DNA of 64,000 nucleotides from Piscicola geometra. Lineage: Eukaryota; Annelida; Clitellata; Hirudinida; Piscicolidae. The stretch is from contig OX030963.1 in the NCBI GenBank assembly GCA_943735955.1, positions 3,772,658-3,836,657 on the forward strand. The letters are read 5' to 3'. The translations under genes and the position numbers were made by a program. Below are positions 51,662-63,873 of this stretch, piece by piece. A model generated the notes under the pieces. It did no database searches. It saw nothing but the letters and a program-made list of their open reading frames with translations, and was not told the origin of the DNA. Within the stretch, counting starts at the first letter, position 1; every line of letters starts with the position of its first letter.

Positions 51662-54600
51662 CTATTTAGAAGTAGGTGGATTCGACGGCGTCGGCTTATG
51701 GGCAGTCGATGAGGGCGGTGGTGGCGGCGGCGGGTTCGACGGGGCATTTGACGAGAGCTTTCGTTGACGACAATCGATCGAAATTCCATCGAAGTCGGGC
51801 GCTAGACTGTCGGGGTAGACGTCCGGAGAGAGATTATCGGCGTCGGAGGCCTTCTTGGAGGCGTCGGTGCTCTTGAGCTCCTTGATGTGTTTGATTAGGT
51901 AGGCCTTCTCGTCGTTGAACTGCTCGTCCTCCGAGCGGTCTGGATGGAAGCGCGACAGAAACTCGAGCAGTTTTTCCCGCCTGCGCAGCAAGATGTCGTT
52001 GATGCACTGAGGCTTCTCCGGATTCGCCACGAATACCTTGACGGGATCATGGGTGGGTGGGTGGTGGTTATTGGTGAGGACGGGTGGGGGAAGGGGGGGG
52101 GTTATTGGTGACTTGATGTGGCATGAGATGGGTGGGGGGATCGGTGGTTAATGGTGGTTGGAGATGATGCGAGAAGATGGGTAGTGTTTATTGGTGAGTA
52201 AGGGAAGGTTGCAGCGAAATGAGCAAAGTTCCCTTCATACGACCATCGTCCTCTGACTCCGCAACACACTCCCCCACTCCCAACACACTTTTACTTACTC
52301 CACCAATTTCAACCAGCCATTCTATCAAACTCCATCCCCCTTCCCCTCCCTCCCACCTACTCACTCCATTCATCTGCCCCCTCCCTCCCTCCCTCCCTCC
52401 CTTTCTCCCTCACCCTCCTTCCCTCCCTCCCTCCCTTCCTCACCCTCCTCCCTCCCTCCCTCCCTTCCTCACCCTCCTCCCTCCTCCCTCCCTCCCTTCC
52501 TCACCCTCCTCCCTCCCTCCCTCACCCTCCTCCCTCCCTCCCTCCCTCCCTTCCTCACCCTCCTCCCTCCCACCCACCTTGAAGACGTGGAACGCCTCGA
52601 ACTGAATGTTCTTTGACGACTCCTTCAACATGTTCATCACCTGTGCAATGGAGTGAAGCACTTGGATTTGATTCGATTTAGAGATTTTGTTAGTTTTAAC
52701 TTTTTATTTATTTATATTAATTTATTTGTATTTTTGAAAAATACATTGTTTAATGTTGTCTTTAATTGAATATAATAATGATCCGAATGATTTGGTGAAA
52801 TTAAATTTGACTTGAATCGAAAAACAAATTATTGATTTGATTATGGATTTGAATCAAGCTCAGCCAGCACCAGCACCACCAGCAAATCACCATGAGCAGA
52901 TTCTCAGGACTGGCAATGTAGCGAGTCATTATGTCGAAGAAGGACCTGTCTAAGAGCAGTTCACCGAGTAACTAGAGAAGGGGATGGAGGGAGGGAGGGA
53001 GAGAGGAAGGGAGAGAAGGAGGGAGAGAGGGAGGAAGAGAGAGCGGGAGAGAAGGAGGGAGAGAAGGAGGGAGAGAAAGAGGGAGAGAAAGAGGGAGAGA
53101 GGAAGGGAGAGAAGGAGGGTGAGAGGAAGGGAGAGAATGAGGGAGAGAAGGAGGGAGAATGAAGAGATGGTGATAAGAGAGAGGAGGGGATGGTGAGATG
53201 CTGATGAGGGGAGAGGTGCGGTGAAGTATTGATGGAAAAGGGTGAGAAAATAAAATGGTTGGTCAGAGGACTAATCTAGGCCGGTAAAAAGTGAGCGGAT
53301 GATGATGTAGGGATGGAAATGATGATGAAGGAAAAAAAATTAAAGTGAATACCACCCATCAACGCCTCTCCCTCGCTAAAATTACCACTTCTCTCCTACC
53401 CCAAACCTCCCAGAACCACTGCCCCCCACCCACCTTGAGGGCTTGTCGCCTAGTGACGTAGTTGTCGGACGAGAGGAGCTTGTGGTAGCTGGTGAAGAAG
53501 CGGTCGTAGTGTTCTAGGATGAAAGAAGCGGTCTTCGCCTTGTGGTTGGTCAGAAGTTCCTGGGTGAGGGTAGATGGGTGAGGGTGGGGAGTGGGTTGGG
53601 TGAGGGTGGGGAGTGGGTTGGGTGAGGGGGGGGAATGGGTTGTGGGTGGATGGGGGATAGGGGCGTGAGTGATGTGGTTTGTTAAAAGTTCCAAAGAGGG
53701 TGGGTGGGTGGTGATTGTATGAATGGGCGTGGTGGTGTAGTGGGAATGGATGGTGTGTGTATGATGGGTGTGGTGGTGTAGTGGGGATGGATGGTGGGTG
53801 GAAGTGGCATGGGTGTTGTGTTGTGGCGGCGTGGACGGATGGTGGATTTCTTTGGGGTGGATGGATGGTGGCATGAATGGTAATGAGGTTTTGGGTGAAT
53901 GGTGGTGTGGGTGGAGAGGGGTGTTGTGGATGGGAGGTTGTGGTTTGTTAGGAGTGATGTGGCTGGGTGGTGGTGTGGGTGATGATGAATGGTGTTGTAG
54001 ATAGATTTTGGTGTGGATGGTGGGTGGTGGAAAGATGGAGGAGTGGAAGAGGTTATAGCTTGAGAATATTGGATGAAGGAATGGATAAATAAAAGATTAT
54101 GATGGATCATTAAGTAAAGGAGTATGGAGGATGGATAAATAAAGGAGTATGAAGGATGGATAAATAAGAGATGGATAAGAATAGATAAAAGATGGATAAA
54201 GTAAGGTGAACAAGAGAGTGCTTTTTTATATTGTATTTCTAATTTGCTTTTCGAACTTATATCTTTGATTTATTCGTTTGTCCTAAACGATAGCTGATCA
54301 AAAATAACATTTTGAAACATCACTGTCCCAGAAAAACACTACTTTTGCATCATAATCATCATCATAAATCATTTTAAAATCGAAAATCATTATCAACACT
54401 ACTAATCTCCTCATCATCATCACTAAGCACAACCCTCCATCAAACTCACTTCCCATTTCAATCCATCAAATCCAACTACCAATTCCACCACATTCCATCC
54501 TAACCCTAACTCCCCCACGCCTTTCCACCCAATCCCATCAACCCTAACCGACAAAATCAACCCACTCAAATTTCCAACACTACCCATTCAAATCACCACC

Positions 54601-57240
54601 AAATTTAAATCGCCAAAACCAACCCACTGAAATCAGCACCCAACTAAAATAGCCACCACACACCATTCAAATCGCCAAAACCACGCGCCAAAACCTCCCC
54701 CCCCCCCGCCCACTCTGAACGTGAGGAAGGCGTCGGAGGAGATGTCGAAGGTGGGCACGTCGACGAAGTCAAAGAATTTGTAGACGATTTCATTGTCCAT
54801 CACCAACTCGACGAGTTTCTGGTGCTTGAAGCACTCCCTCAAGACCACACCGCAACTCAGAGCGTAGTCTTGGTTCTTGTAGCTGTGTGTGGTCGGATGG
54901 AAGGAGTGGTTGGTGTTGGAGTGGATGGAGTGGTTGTTGTTGGGGTGGATGGAGAAGATGGAGTGGTTGTTGTTGGGGTGGATGGAGTGGTTGTTGTTGG
55001 GGTGGATGGAGCAGATGGGGTGATTGGGGTGGATGGAGTAGATGGGGTGATTGGGGTGGATGGAGTAGATGGGGTGATTGGGGTGGATGGAGTAGATGGG
55101 GTGGTTTGAGGTTGTAGTTGTAATGGTGCGGTTGTAGAAAAAGAAGTGGTGTTGGGAATGAGGGAGGAAAGAAAACGCGTGGTTTGTGGTGAGGAGATGT
55201 TGTGGCTGTTACAGTCGGGGTGAGGGGAATGGGAGATGGTTATGTGGTGAGTGGGTGGCGCAGTCAAATCGATAACTCAAATAAATAACATCGATTGATC
55301 GATCGCCTTGAGTTATTAATTAGGTTAGTGGGTTGCTTTGGCAATTGAATGGAAGGTGGTAGGAGTTGAAACGATGGGCATTGGGTTGGAGAAAAGTGAA
55401 TTTTGTGGTTATGGTTTGTCATTGGTGGAGGCTAGGTGCTTGATGGAGAGGATGATGGTTGGCTAGCCCAGAATGCTCTAAAGAGCGATGATGATGATAA
55501 TGATGATGAAGAAGAAGATGATGATGATCAAGATGACGACGATGTTTGTGTGAAAATCAAGTAAATGACTTAGTAATGGCAAATCGATTAATTAATAATC
55601 TCCTTGCGAGCTTCGAATTAGACACGCGTGTAACCTTAGAGAGACTCGGCATTTACATAACATACACTGCTTTAACACCCTTGCTATCTAACTAGCACAC
55701 CACCATTGATTAAAATCGTTGTTCAAGTTCAACTAGTCCAGAAAAAGTCATCCAGCTCTCAAGCACCCTTTCAAATCTGCCCTCCCCAACTCTCACTAAC
55801 TGCCCCCCCCCCCACCATTTCACTCCAACCATCAAAAACCCCATTATTGTCCCCTCCACCAATAATACTGAAACCCCCTTCTCCAACCTCTCACACCCCA
55901 CTACCACAACAATCCACCATCACTGAACTGTCCCACCACAACACCCACCCATTCCAATCACCACTATATCCCCACCACTTCACCGCAAAACAACAACACC
56001 CAACCACCCACCACCACTACAACCCACACCGATTACCCCACCCCACTAAACCCCCCCCCCCCCCCCAAGAACAAGACCACCACCCGAACCAACGACTAAC
56101 CCAACAAGCAGGCTATCTAAGATCTCCCTGTTGTTGAAGATGTGCTCGACGGTGGGGTGGATGTTGTTGTTGGTGTTCTTCCGCTTGAGAAGATGCACGA
56201 ATATCGAGACGACGTCCTTGCGCGACTGTGGTTGGAGTGGTTGTGGTGGTGGTGATGATGATGATATTGGTGGTGGTTGTGATGATGATAGTGAGAGGAA
56301 AAGTGAATAAGGTGGTGATAGTGATGATAGTGAGAAAGGTGGGGATGGAAGCGGTGAATGTGTGTGGTTGTGATGGTGGGTGGGTAGAGAATGGATGTGT
56401 AGCGGTGGTTGTGGATGGGTATGTAGTGGTGGTGGATGGGTGTGGTGGACTGTTGTAGTGGTGGTTATCAAAATTCCACAAAGCCACCAGAATAAAATAT
56501 TCGACAAACTCATCAAATAACCACAAGAATATTCCACAAAACCCACCAAACCACAACTAACCATACAACTATAACACCCCCACCACCATAACACAAACCC
56601 ACCTCAAAGTCAATCTTCCCAAAATTCTCGATCATCGTGAAGAGCAGACGACTATTGTACACCTCGGAGACCAGATTTGCCACCGAGTCGTTCCACCCAC
56701 CCCCCTCATGCTCCCCTGACGAGCCAATCAGCGTTGACTTCATGCTGGCTATGCAACGGTTTATCTCGTCTTGGATCTGGTGATTGGTTGGTGGGTATAA
56801 GTAGGTTATGATGGGATTGGATCTGTGAGTGTAGCTAAACCTCATCTCATTCCTACGAGGCATCCAAAAATGAGGTCCTTATCGCATCCATCCATCTTAC
56901 GTACAACTCTTGCCCCCACCAATTCTTCCACAACTATGTTCAAAAACTAAAATCACACAATAAAAGCCCCTCAAATATGTTCAACGACCACCCCAACACA
57001 TCTTCCCTACAAAAAAAACCACACCAAACTTTGGTGAACTTCTTCCCCCCATAACCCCTTCACAACTCACCCCCCCCCTTATACACCATAAATCTCTCTA
57101 ACCCCCAAAACCTTAGCGACTTTCTTGGACGGCATGTCTCCCTTCTCCTCGGACGGCAATGCCAGATTCTCTGTTAGCGTCTTGACCACCTCGTGCGGGG
57201 AACGATGCTTCCCTCCAAATAAAGGCATCTTCTTCATCAT
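51662..57240 (-). CDS. CAB39: Calcium-binding protein 39 / MO25
   Basis: MO25 is the armadillo-like scaffold that, with the pseudokinase STRAD, activates the kinase LKB1, and also activates other STE20 kinases; cytoplasmic. Exons on the minus strand: 57112-57240, 56603-56776, 56101-56225, 54714-54882, 53434-53559, 52891-52971, 52578-52640, 51662-52036; 1,242 nt = 413 aa plus stop, phases close. Conserved segments: [132 protein letters not shown]. Three in-frame Met codons exist; that at 57228 aligns with the usual MPxxF start, giving 409 aa. An AG acceptor at 57256 precedes the start, so the 5' UTR is spliced. The C-terminus is extended by about 60 residues past the usual end, Ser/Asp-rich then with a Pro7 run. 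Confidence 0.95.
52377..52575 (+). repeat. CCCT/CCTCACCCTCCTT repeat
   Basis: Pyrimidine-rich tetramer and 30-40 bp higher-order repeats in the last CAB39 intron, abutting the donor of exon 52578-52640. Purine-rich in the transcript. Confidence 0.9.
52981..53170 (+). repeat. GGGAGAGAAGGA purine repeat
   Basis: Poly-purine 12-bp-type repeat; on the gene strand a pure pyrimidine tract that leads into the acceptor of the CAB39 exon starting at 52971. Confidence 0.9.
53570..54060 (+). repeat. GGGTGAGGGTGGGGAGTGGGTT and GATGGTGGGTG-type repeats
   Basis: Short 22-bp-type units (53570-53640) followed by degenerate G/T-rich sequence with GTGGTGTAGTGGGGATGGATG copies, in the CAB39 intron between exons 54714-54882 and 53434-53559. 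Long His/Pro/Thr ORFs here are artefacts. Confidence 0.75.
54890..55110 (+). repeat. GGGGTGGATGGAGTGGTTGT minisatellite
   Basis: 24-27 bp units next to the acceptor of the CAB39 exon starting at 54882; variants end in AGATGGGGTGATT. Confidence 0.9.
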
Positions 57241-57255
57241 TGGGAAAGTCGGTGT

Positions 57256-59056
57256 CTGGAGGGAGAGTAGAAAATTGAATTATGTTGATGATGTGAAATT
57301 TGAGTTATTATCTTATTCAATAAGAATTAGGCGGTTTTGAAGATTAAAAATCATGTAACAAATAGTTAATGATAGGTAAATTTATAATATTTAGAAAATC
57401 ATTATTCTATAATTAATAAATAGACATACCAAGTAGTTAAGAGATAATTATAGGTTCTTGAAAGCAAAATGAACACTTTACCAGAATAAGCTGAAAGTTT
57501 TTGAAATTAATTCAATAAGAATATAACTTAATTAGGTCTGAATGTTTTTGATTTAGTAGTTGTCATCTGAAAAAAATCTGCTTTTTTTACTCTTAAAAAC
57601 TAGGCCATTTTACGAAAATCAACTGACAAGATGTATTTTTCAATAGAACAAAACCATATTTATTTAACTATTTAGAAAGTAAGCAAAAAGAAATATATAT
57701 AGAAAATTACACACGCTTGATTGCAAAATCTTCCTTTTCATCCTTATTAAAATCCACATTTAAAATGAACATAAATTACAAGTAAATTTCCACGAATAAT
57801 TTTTCATGAACGAGAAAGAATCCAGATTTCCTTAAAGTCATTGAAACAACTTTAAAAAAGAAAAGCCGACAGCACTTCACGCAGACATACTCACCTCAAG
57901 GAAAGACACGCATAGTGAAAGAGGTGTGATGATACATCCGGCAAATTTTTAAAATAAACTCCACTAAAAAAAGTATTTGAGAAATTTAATAAATTCGATA
58001 TGATTTTAAATAATATCTTTGGTAAAATTACCAAAGTGGTTAAATTTGAGAACTTAAAGTTGCCAATTTACGGCTAAGCTGAACTTTTTACAGACATGCA
58101 TTCAGACATAACAAATATAATGTTATAGCGACTCATTTTATATTTTCAATCTGGTTAAAAATAATTGAAAAAACATTGAAAAAAAAATATTATTTTTGCT
58201 TCTCTAAATTTTTTTCAATTGTTATTTTTCAAAAGATATATCTAGATTGACAGAAATGTATGTGAAAAATTATCTTTTGGAAATAATCTATTAGTATTTT
58301 AAAACTTTATTATAAGTTCCAATTTGAGAAAATAATTGTAAGAAATAAAACTTCAAAACTTGAATCTGAAGATAGTTGTATAAATGGTTCTCAAATGAAA
58401 GAGAAATAAAAAATTATTTTCATTTGAATTAAATAAAAAAATGTTAATAAAACATTTAATGAATGAGCTATTCAATATAAATTAGAGGAATGTAAGTGCT
58501 AGATTCAATGCACGGAAAGAACTGAAAAAGACTTTTTTCAAAAATTAAATTAATATACAAATGTCATGAAAGTGATGATCAAAATATCACGATTCAAAAT
58601 ATTGAACCCAACTAATTATCATTTAACCAAATATTTATTTGCACCTAAAACTTTATTAAGCGATGAATAAATTAATAAAAATATTTACAAAATAATTGGA
58701 CTTTTTCGATTTAAATAAAAGACGTCTAAACATAATGCAAAGATCATTTAAATATGAATGATAAATGCCATCTACATAGACTATGTAACAATCCATTCCT
58801 CTTCCACACTCCCTTACTCCATGACTTATGAAAAGATTCACTCAACTATCTATCCATCCACCCATTTTTTAACAATTTCATCCATCCCTCCTTTATTCAT
58901 CCATTCACCCATTATTCCCTCATTCAACTATCACTCCCTCATTCATCCATTCAGTCCCTCATTCATCCATTCACTCCCTCATTCATCCATTCAGTCCCTC
59001 ATTCATCCATTCACTCCCTCACTCATCCATTCGTCGATCACTCCTTCATTCATCCC
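57256..59056. other. Region between CAB39 start exon and SDF4 stop codon
   Basis: Holds the 5' part of CAB39: a CTTGAG|GTGAGT donor (minus strand) places the end of a probable 5' UTR exon at 57895, so the first intron is about 57256-57894. Beyond that the sequence is AT-rich up to short CATTCATCC repeats at 58850-59050, which lie in the presumed 3' UTR of SDF4. Confidence 0.6.
57895..57960 (-). other. CAB39: Probable CAB39 5' UTR exon (3' boundary only)
   Basis: A consensus donor GTGAGT follows CTTGAG on the minus strand at 57894, and a matching acceptor (CCCTCCAG) precedes ACACCGAC at 57255. There is no in-frame coding sequence. The upstream limit is unknown; the end given is arbitrary. Confidence 0.45.
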
Positions 59057-60001
59057 TCAAAATTCATCATGGAAGTTCTTACTGGCATCCACCATCTTGC
59101 TACCCAGGATCAACTCTGCATTGTCCAGTACTTCGGATAACGACAGTCTGTCAACCGTGAGTGAAAGATGGGACAGATGGATGGAAGGAAGATGGAGCGA
59201 AGAGAAGATGGATGGGAGGTGAATATGGATGAAAGATAATTAATGGATGAAAGATAATAAATGGATGAAAGATAATTAATGGATGAAAGATAATTAATGG
59301 ATGAAAGATAATTAATGGATGAAAGATAATTAATGGATGAAAGATAATTAATGTATTAAAGATAATAGATGGATGGATAGAAAGATGGATGGATAGAAAG
59401 ATGGATGGAAAGTAAATTGAGAGAAGAGAAGATGGATGGAAGAGAAGATGGAGGGAAGAGAAGATGGAGGATAGAGAAGATGGATGGAAAGAGAAGATAG
59501 ATGGAAGGTGAATATGGATGAAAGATAATTAATGGATGAATAGATAATAGATGGATGGATAGGAAGATGGATGGAAAGTAGATGGAGAGTGGGAGAAATG
59601 GGTGTTAAAAAGGTGGGAAAAAAGGATGGTGAGAAATAAAAAATATAGAAGGGAAGTCGATTAGTGAAATGGATGAAAGGTGGATAAGGGTGGAAGACAG
59701 AAAAACAGAAAGAAACAGAAAGATGAGAAAACATCGACATTGGGTAAATAATATTATTATCAAAACATTATAAATTTGAAACTACTACCATCCATAATAA
59801 AAAAACAATGCAAATGACAAGACTACTTCTATCCAGAATGAAACAATGCAAAGAAAACCTAATATAAATAATATCAAGATCATCATCATGAGCACCTCCG
59901 ATCGCCATCATTATCAGCAAGCATCACCAGATTCTCTGCCTCCACCCTCATTCGGTTCTTGTTGCGAGGGTCTACGTACACCTGAGATGATGATGATGAT
60001 A

Positions 60002-60042
<41 letters not shown>

Positions 60043-63000
60043 GGAAAAAAATAAAATGTAATACTTTTTAATAAAAAATATGATGATGATGATGAAATAA
60101 TAATAATTAAAGTTATGAAAATGATATTTCAGGTGAATAGGTTAGAAACGAAACTTTTGCCGATGAGGATAAAAATAATTAATTGTTGTTAATTATTATT
60201 ACTAGAGCTGTGCTTTAATCTACGTTAACTTTCGAAAGTGGATGTGTGATAATTGCATTTTCTATCATTTATGGATTTGTTTATATTTTTTCACATATGA
60301 ACTAATTTTTTAAAAATTTCAGATACAATTTTTATTACATTTGTAAGAAAAAATTTATTTAAATACTATTTTATAAAATGTCAAATATGCTAAAAACATT
60401 GCGTTAAAATACGATTAAAAATTTTAATCGTGGAACAGATTTAATTATTAATATTATATAATACTTTTTATTCGATAATAATAATAATAACTCATTCTTA
60501 TTATTATTGGTATTTTTGATGATTTATAATTAAAATTAAAATAATTGATATTATCATTGCAACCTTGAGTTCCTCGATGTCGACTCTGCCATCTCTATTC
60601 AAGTCAAGAAAGTTCTTGAACTCTATCCGGCGTTCGTTCACCACCTGTGTTGTTGTATGGATGGGGGTGGTTGTAGCAGAGGTGGTTGTTATAGTATAAT
60701 AGTGGGCAGGTTGACTTAGATGGTAAGTTGTTGGACCTTCAACTTAAAGGTCTCCAGTTCAAATCCCTGTTCAGCTAACCGTGAGCTATCATATGCCTAG
60801 TGTATATGATGCGGTGTTTCACGACTTATGTCGTGTGAGTGGCGCTTCAGTTGCGTGCCTTGGCGCATTATAAATACGCATGATTTATTTATGGTGGTTG
60901 GTAAAGGTAACTGTAATGGTGTGGTGATGTTGATTGTTGGTGTCGTGCTCGTAGCTGTGTTGTTTTAAAAAATATTTAAAAACGTTAAATTATTTATATA
61001 TTTTTTATTATTAATATTCCAAATCGAGAAATATACATCATATTAACCCTTTCGCTATCAACTTCATAGTCTTGTGCGTGGAGGAATCTAAAAGAGAAAT
61101 AAATTATATAAATTATTTTATTTGTAATTCAAATTATGAATAAAAAAACAAACGGTCAAAATAAATAAAAAATATTTTATTTAAAAATGTTTTTTAAAAT
61201 CCAAATAAAACAATTAAAAAATTATTTGCCGAAAAAACGAATTATTATTTAATATATAAGCATTTTAATAACTGAATAATCAATCAATATAATATATAGC
61301 GCTTCTTGTTCCAAAGACAAAATAAATAATGGCGGGAAAAGGGAGCTGCTTACTTAGGAGGCTCTGCGAACTCCTCCTCAGTGATGATGCCGTCTTCATC
61401 ATTGTCTTGTCGATTAAAAAATAAGTATAATGATTTGATTTCGTATATTGATTTAATGTGGGTTAGGATTTGAACTGCCCACTGATAACCCCATGATTTT
61501 TTTTACCTCTTCACCACCATATTTTATCTAAAAACTTTCTCCCCCTTAACCACCTTTTCCTTTCCTCACCCCTATTTTCCCAAAATTTTCGCCTCTCATT
61601 TCTCTCTACACACCAATCTCACCACCCCCTCACAACCCTTTTACCAGCCCACTCAGCACTCTTCCACTAATGCCAACCCTCAGCACCCCCCACAACCCCT
61701 CACCAAACTTTTCCAGCAAGTCCATGGCGACCTTCTTGATCATGACGGCACTTTGTTCAGGGTGCCTGAAATTCATCAACTCCCCCCTGTCCAGCCCCTC
61801 CCTCTCTCCTCCTCCACCTCCTCCTTCTCTCTCCCCCTCCCCTCCATCTCCTCCTTCACTTATTGCATCCGCCTCAACCCATCGGAACTTATAGCGTATT
61901 AAACGATCTTTTTCTGGAAAAAGAAAATATTAAAGAGTTTAAAAATGAAAACAAATTAATTAAAACTATGTAATCCCGTGTATAGAACGCACACAGTATT
62001 TAAAAAGCACGAGGCATTAATTAGGTTCTTTTATTGTGTTGGTGCCCGTTTGGTGTGGAACGAAAGACTATATACAATGCGCAAAAAATTTGTACAACTA
62101 AAATTTAAAGATAAAAAGTGACTTCATACATAGTGTTTTGAAATAAATAAATAATTAATTATTCTTTTAAAAAATTATTTAATCACAATACATTAAAGTA
62201 CAGATAGTAGTAGAGAAAATAAAAAAAGCCTTCCAAACATGAAAAAAAATTTATTAAAAAAAACACATTAAGAAAAACTCACCTTCGGGCAGAATGGCCG
62301 CTTCGTTATAGACATCGCCTTGGCTGATTTGAATGGCTTTCTCGAGGCTGTATCCCTTAGCCAGGAGGAAATGGATGGAGAACTCATCCCACGTGATTCG
62401 TCCTGGACAGGTGAGTGCGTGGGGGTGGATGGTGAGAAAATGGAAAACATTTAAAAAAAGGGGGGGAGGTTTGTGTCATCGGTAGATGGGTGGAGAAGGT
62501 GGATTGTTATGGGGGATAGGTAGGTGGAGGGATGGGAATTTTGTTCTGGAGTTGGTAGGGGAGGAGAGGGTTGATGGTTATTGGGATAGGAAAGTGGAAG
62601 AAGGGGGGATAGGGTGAATTATGTCATGGATATATGGTTATGGAAAAAGGCAAATGAGTAGGGTGGTATTGTTTAGTGGGTGATGCGGGTCAGTCATTTG
62701 ATGGCCTGAGTTCTAAGAAATCAAATAGAGTTTTTGAGCCTTTCTTCTTCTCCCAAATTCAACCCTCCCATCCCATCCCATCCCATCAAACCATTCTTGT
62801 TTATATCCAAGTGTTTGAAGACCTCGTCATTATCCACCTGTGTATCCTTCAAATGACCCGAAACCATGGAAACCATCCACGAATTCAACTCATCCAAGCT
62901 CAAGTATCCATCCACATTGGTGTCAGCTCTAGAATGGATGTATTGATGGAAGGATGTATTGATGGAAGGATGGATGGATAGAAGGATGGACGGATGGATG

Positions 63001-63873
63001 GACGGATGGAAGGATGGATGGATGGATGGATGGATGGATGGATGGACGGATGAATGGATGGATGGATGGATGGATGAATTGGAAGGTTAATGGTTAAATC
63101 CCTGTACAGCCAACCGTGAGCTATCATATACCTAGTGTATATGATGCGGTGTTTCACGACTTATGTCGTGTGAGTGGCGCTTCAGTTGCGTGCCCGGGCG
63201 CTATACAAAACTGACATTTATTTTTATTTTAGAAGATTGAAGTTTGGATGGATGAGTGGAGTGTAGGAGAAAAGGTTGAATAAAGGGTGGGTGGGTAAAA
63301 GGATATTTTAGAGAAATACAGACGCAATCATAGAAATATAATAGACGGTGGACAGATAAATAAGAACAATAATTTTAATTAAATTACTAAATAGACATAA
63401 CAGCAGTAATAATAGCAACAATAAGATCAATTTGAATGATCATAATCATAACAACAAGATTAATAACAAACAGATTAAAGATATTCTTGAGTGTCTCTTC
63501 TGGGTTCTTGTCCTGTTTCTCATCAAACTCCATGTGGTGGCCTGCATAATAACATTAATAATGAAAATAATTGTTTTTATCATCATCATCACCATCATCA
63601 TCTTTAGCAATATCACCATCATCATTATGAAGAAACTTTTCATTAGTTATTTTAACTTAATAAATCAATTTATTAATTTCCTATTCATTTATTAATTATT
63701 TAATATAAATATTAATTATCTATTTTAACTATTTAAAAGTAAATATTCGAAATAAATTATTAAAAAATTATTTTGCTTTCATTACCAAAGATGATTTCCT
63801 TCCTGAATTCGTGATTCAGGTGTCCATCATTCTCTATAGGAGCTCCCTCCAAATGGTCAGGTGGCTGGACGTC
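59057..63873 (-). CDS. SDF4: 45 kDa calcium-binding protein (Cab45/SDF4), 5' end missing
   Basis: Cab45 is a Golgi-lumen EF-hand protein of the CREC family that sorts secretory cargo in a Ca-dependent way. Exons on the minus strand: 63786-63873 (partial gene start), 63472-63541, 62792-62928, 62283-62402, 61704-61913, 61354-61405, 61048-61087, 60564-60644, 59896-59981, 59057-59147; 975 nt, 324 aa plus stop, phases close. EF-hand loops: [48 protein letters not shown] and DNDGDRRLSLSE; a non-canonical third hand contains an inserted Gly/Glu-rich run before [48 protein letters not shown] and [16 protein letters not shown] match Cab45 rather than calumenin. The C-terminal HDEF resembles an ER-retrieval tetrapeptide. 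The signal peptide lies beyond the window. The first exon's acceptor at 63874 is inferred. Confidence 0.9.
59155..59600 (+). repeat. GGATGAAAGATAATTAAT and GATGGATGGAAAGAGAA repeats
   Basis: 18-bp units (59225-59350) and purine-rich GATGGA variants in the last SDF4 intron. The pyrimidine-rich minus-strand ORF is an artefact. Confidence 0.9.
59985..60042 (+). repeat. (GAT)n trinucleotide
   Basis: ATGATG repeats immediately upstream (in gene direction) of the SDF4 exon starting at 59981. Confidence 0.85.
60700..60892 (+). mobile_element. tRNA-derived SINE, family A, copy 1
   Basis: Has an A-box-like TTAGATGGTAAGTTGTTGG (60716-60734) and a B-box-like CAGTTCAAATCCC (60755-60767), the internal Pol III promoter layout of a tRNA. 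The body has two perfect short hairpins (60788-60810 and 60820-60835) and a GGCGCATTATAAATACGCAT tail. Antisense in an SDF4 intron. The second copy at 63084-63230 shares the body almost exactly. Confidence 0.8.
62935..63082 (+). repeat. (GGAT)n-type repeat
   Basis: GATGGATG/GACGGATG units directly upstream in gene direction of the SDF4 exon starting at 62928, whose acceptor is CATCCATTCTAG. Confidence 0.9.
63084..63230 (+). mobile_element. tRNA-derived SINE, family A, copy 2 (5' truncated)
   Basis: Begins at a B-box-like remnant (GGTTAAATCCCTGTACAGCC), then repeats the family A body: hairpins at 63123-63145 and 63155-63170, then GAGTGGCGCTTCAGTTGCGT and a GGGCGCTATACAAAAC tail. It lacks the A box of copy 1. 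Same orientation, in another SDF4 intron. Confidence 0.8.

Noticed and set aside
61464..61506. tRNA-like B box (minus strand, AGTTCAAATCC)
   Set aside because: No matching A box or cloverleaf could be built; probably a SINE scrap or chance.
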